From positions 1-34,653 of the forward strand of contig DYCF01000019.1 of NCBI GenBank assembly GCA_019418225.1: a stretch of 34,653 nucleotides of DNA, given 5' to 3'. The notes beneath the pieces are model-generated. The model worked only from the letters and a program-made list of their open reading frames with translations. It was not told the DNA's origin and did no database searches. The position numbers were made by a program, and so were the translations under genes. The DNA is from Clostridiales bacterium (GTDB taxonomy: Bacteria > Bacillota > Clostridia > Lachnospirales > Cellulosilyticaceae). Below are positions 32,351 to 34,653 of this stretch, in pieces (positions within the stretch are counted from its first letter, which is position 1; every line of letters begins with the position of its first letter).

Positions 32351-33958
32351 CTATAATGTACTTTCTTTGGTACTTACAATAAATTCAAGGAAATACGCCT
32401 CTTTGCTTTCTAGCGCCTCCCTAAGCGCTTCTTCTACCTCTATTCCATTAGATACACGCTTTGTTTTAATGCCATAAGCACTTACAAGCTTTGTAAAATC
32501 CGGATTACAGTTAAGCGCTACTCCATGTTCTTTAAGTTCTACTTTTCTTTGAAGTTCCCTTACCATACCTAAGCCACTATTATTAAATAAGATAACTACT
32601 GGATGAACCCCTTCTTGTACAAGTGTACCAAGTTCAAATAAACTCATTTGGAAACTTCCATCTCCTAATATACTAACCACCTGTCTGTCCTTATTCCCCA
32701 CACTTGCACCAACTGCTGCTGGAAGTGAATAGCCCATCGTCCCAAATCCACCTGAACAAATGAGCCTTCTATCCCCATAAACTGCCATATTCCTAACAGT
32801 CCAAAATTGGTTTTGACCTACATCAGCCACAATCACTGCATCATCATTTAAAAGTTTAGAAAGTGTACGTACCACAAGTTTAGGATTGACCGCACCTTCT
32901 GGATGCACTTCTTCTTTAACTTCTTTATGTGCATTAATTTCTTCTAGCCAGCTACTTGTATCTACCATTTTAATGAGGTGACTCATTTCTTCTAATATCA
33001 CTTTTGCATCACCTACAACTGGAATATTAGCTGCTGCAATTTTCCCAATTTCTGCCGGGTCTATATCAATATGTATAATGTTGGCCTTATCATCTAAAAT
33101 TCCTACATTCGCTACTGCACGATCTGCAATACGTGCACCTATGAAAAGAATCGTATCTGCATGCTTTAATGCCCAGTTAGAATGTTTAAATCCATGACTT
33201 CCTATCATCCCAAAATCTAATGGCGAAGTCGTATCTATACTCCCAAGTCCCATTAATGTATGGACTACTGGAATATTAGAATTATTAATGAACTTTGTCA
33301 GTTCTTCTTTTGCATCGCTTAAAATAACGCCGCCACCTGCACAGATTAAAGGTCTCTTACTATTTTGCAAAAGCTTAATTGCTTTTTTAATTTGCCCCAT
33401 ATGCCCTTCAACTGTTGGTTTATAACCACGAATTTTAACTTCTTTCGGGTAATTATAGTCGATTTGGACTTCCTGAAGATCCATTGGAATATCGATTAAA
33501 ACTGGTCCTGGTCTTCCCGTTCTAGCTATATAAAAGGCTTCTTTAACAATACGTGGAAATTCCTTTGGATCTTTTAATAAATAGCTATGTTTAATAAAAG
33601 GCTCTGTTGCACCTGTAATATCTACCTCTTGGAACACATCTCTTCCAATAAGTCTTGATTTAACTTGCCCTGTAAAAATTACAATAGGAATAGAATCCAT
33701 ATAAGCTGTCGCAATCCCTGTAATAAGATTGGTAGCACCTGGACCAGATGTTGCAAGACATACTCCTACTTTTCCAGTTGTCCTTGCATAGCCACTTGCG
33801 CTATGTACAGCTGCTTGCTCTTGTCTCACTAAAACGTGATGAATAGAAGAAGCTCTTAGTGATTCATAAATATCAATAACGGCTGCCCCTGGATAACCAA
33901 AGACGACATCTACATTTTCCTCGAGTAAGCATCGTACAAATACATCTGATAATTTCAA
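32351..33958 (-). CDS. ilvB: Acetolactate synthase large subunit, first copy
   Basis: Same reaction as the later copy in this operon. Its 535 residues contain the cofactor Glu in VRQEQAAVHSASGYARTTG, CLATSGPGATNLITGIATAY, and the thiamine-diphosphate site GDGSFQMSLFELGTL with NNSGLGMVREL. The start is a TTG at 33958, seven bases after AAGGAGG; the longer frame from a GTG at 33982 would contain that site within its coding sequence. It is the first gene after the T-box leader, and sits beside ilvH, so it is the likely regulated holoenzyme partner. Confidence 0.94.
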   Translation of the reverse strand: MKLSDVFVRCLLEENVDVVFGYPGAAVIDIYESLRASSIHHVLVRQEQAAVHSASGYARTTGKVGVCLATSGPGATNLITGIATAYMDSIPIVIFTGQVKSRLIGRDVFQEVDITGATEPFIKHSYLLKDPKEFPRIVKEAFYIARTGRPGPVLIDIPMDLQEVQIDYNYPKEVKIRGYKPTVEGHMGQIKKAIKLLQNSKRPLICAGGGVILSDAKEELTKFINNSNIPVVHTLMGLGSIDTTSPLDFGMIGSHGFKHSNWALKHADTILFIGARIADRAVANVGILDDKANIIHIDIDPAEIGKIAAANIPVVGDAKVILEEMSHLIKMVDTSSWLEEINAHKEVKEEVHPEGAVNPKLVVRTLSKLLNDDAVIVADVGQNQFWTVRNMAVYGDRRLICSGGFGTMGYSLPAAVGASVGNKDRQVVSILGDGSFQMSLFELGTLVQEGVHPVVILFNNSGLGMVRELQRKVELKEHGVALNCNPDFTKLVSAYGIKTKRVSNGIEVEEALREALESKEAYFLEFIVSTKESTL

Positions 33959-34019
33959 TCCAACCCCTCCTTCAGTTTTCACTTTATTACATAGTTTTTT
34001 GCAATATTAAAAAATGTAT

Positions 34020-34050
34020 AAAAAAACCTCATCCCAATAACGGGACGAGG
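34020..34050 (-). terminator. Regulated terminator of the T-box leader
   Basis: On the minus strand CCTCGTCCC and GGGATGAGG (34042-34050 and 34027-34035) form a nine-pair stem with one G-U, a six-base loop and a run of seven T residues. Uncharged tRNA binding would favour the competing antiterminator. Confidence 0.93.
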
Positions 34051-34329
34051 AATATTCCACGTGTTACCACCCATTTTGACTCGTACTTATTTCATACAAC
34101 GTCCACTTTCTAGGTTCTGTTAAACCCTTGCCTATAACGGGGCCACCGGAAATTTCTTACTAGGCCAGACCACTACAAGCATTATGTAACAGCCCCATTG
34201 CCGTTCTGAAATTCTGCTCAGGAGTGATTCACATTTTGCCGCAACACTAATTCGCACCAACCACTAGCTCTCTGAAGTCACTTTTGCAAATGCCATTCTC
34301 CTTCACTGCATTTTTCAAATAATTGATTA
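34027..34329 (-). promoter_or_regulatory. T-box leader, probably responding to isoleucine tRNA
   Basis: The invariant T-box core is present as TGGGTGGTAACACG on the minus strand (34060-34073), followed by the terminator. Stem I is recognisable from AGGAG (minus strand) pairing with CTCCT, and a distal loop GGTTGGTGCGA (around 34251-34262). The specifier region reads GTGAATCACTCC; the ATC at 34226-34228 followed by A is the best codon choice, meaning isoleucine. Established: T-boxes read uncharged tRNA through this codon and the NCCA end. The enzymes downstream make isoleucine, valine and leucine, so isoleucine starvation would raise the whole operon. A different frame of the specifier cannot be excluded. 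Confidence 0.92.
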
Positions 34330-34335
34330 ATTAGT

Positions 34336-34364
34336 ATTTTAGCAACATTGACTTTAGGTGTCAA
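34336..34364 (-). promoter_or_regulatory. Promoter of the branched-chain amino acid operon
   Basis: TTGACA (34359-34364) and TAAAAT (34336-34341) are 17 bases apart on the minus strand, placing the start near 34329. TTGAC and GTCAA flank the -35 as a small dyad, possibly a regulator site. Confidence 0.82.
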
Positions 34365-34429
34365 TATTTTTAATACATATTTATTTTTAATTTTATATTT
34401 TTACATAAATATGTGTATTTAATTAAATT

Positions 34430-34653
34430 TACAAACTATTCGAGTGCTAGTCCTTTTCCTCTTCATTCTCTCCATCAAAGTCCTACGCTTTCTTCTTTTC
34501 CCCCATATTCCGTCCACCTGACTTCCCCTTCACGTTGTTTGGTATGGATAAGTCTTATATATATTTTTATCGCGACTTGGAGCCTAGCGACAGAGCACCC
34601 CTTAAGTAGGCACTTCCTCTACTTCTCTGTAAGAGAATCTTCATAAACATTCT
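34430..34653. other. Unassigned block at the right edge
   Basis: No convincing gene. The plus strand from about 34440 to 34530 is pyrimidine-rich. From 34570 to 34629 several arms pair: TCGC with GCGA (34570-34573, 34587-34590), AAGTAG with CTACTT (34604-34609, 34619-34624) and CAGAG with CTCTG (34591-34595, 34625-34629). A minus-strand frame of about 27 codons, with ATG at 34650 and stop at 34567, runs to the window edge, but has no recognisable content. It could be an RNA, or the 3' end of a gene outside the window. Confidence 0.3.

Noticed and set aside
34413..34646. Plus-strand frame of 77 codons at the right edge
   Set aside because: Ser- and Pro-rich translation of pyrimidine-rich DNA, without a ribosome binding site or recognisable domain.

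Overview
This is a low-GC window whose gene content, spore-former-style regulators and strong AAGGAGG-type ribosome binding sites point to an anaerobic Clostridia bacterium, probably Lachnospirales. A Cellulosilyticum-like relative is a guess from general resemblance and was not tested. Nearly everything is on the minus strand; one gene, of the DUF2225 type, is on the plus strand.

Left edge (1-1300): a small peptide locus with two double-glycine-leader, bacteriocin-like precursors and a translationally coupled small membrane protein that could be an immunity protein. Next to it is a 3' region or independent small RNA that looks highly structured and ends in a strong terminator.

1303-7582: a central glycolytic operon read right to left, cggR-gapA-pgk-tpiA-gpmI. 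It has a recognisable sigma-A promoter and a two-half CggR operator just downstream. Every junction between genes carries a hairpin, and the tpiA-gpmI junction carries five 19-bp-period repeats. No eno follows gpmI in this window.

7884-11678: two tandem paralogous Na+/phosphate-type transporters of the NptA family with PhoU-like tails. Then 11631-15025: an iron-sulfur and tRNA thiolation operon iscR-iscS-iscU-mnmA, with a promoter and a perfect dyad beside it. The IscU protein ends in an unusual His/Asp-rich tail with a terminal Cys pair.

15081-20600: a structured RNA candidate, a membrane-anchored NagZ-like GH3 enzyme, a DUF2225 protein, a 110-nt imperfect hairpin, an ADP-ribosylglycohydrolase with an altered metal motif, and a membrane chemoreceptor.

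20592-34364: a 12-gene branched-chain amino acid operon, ilvB-ilvH-ilvC-leuA-cimA-leuC-leuD-two small membrane proteins-leuB-ilvD-second ilvB. It is controlled by a T-box leader whose likely specifier is an isoleucine codon. Together the genes give valine and leucine from pyruvate. With citramalate synthase feeding LeuCDB they also give 2-oxobutyrate, and hence isoleucine, without threonine deaminase. The two paralogous single-pass membrane proteins set inside the leu genes are the least explained part of the window. The last 220 bases at the right edge hold no convincing gene.
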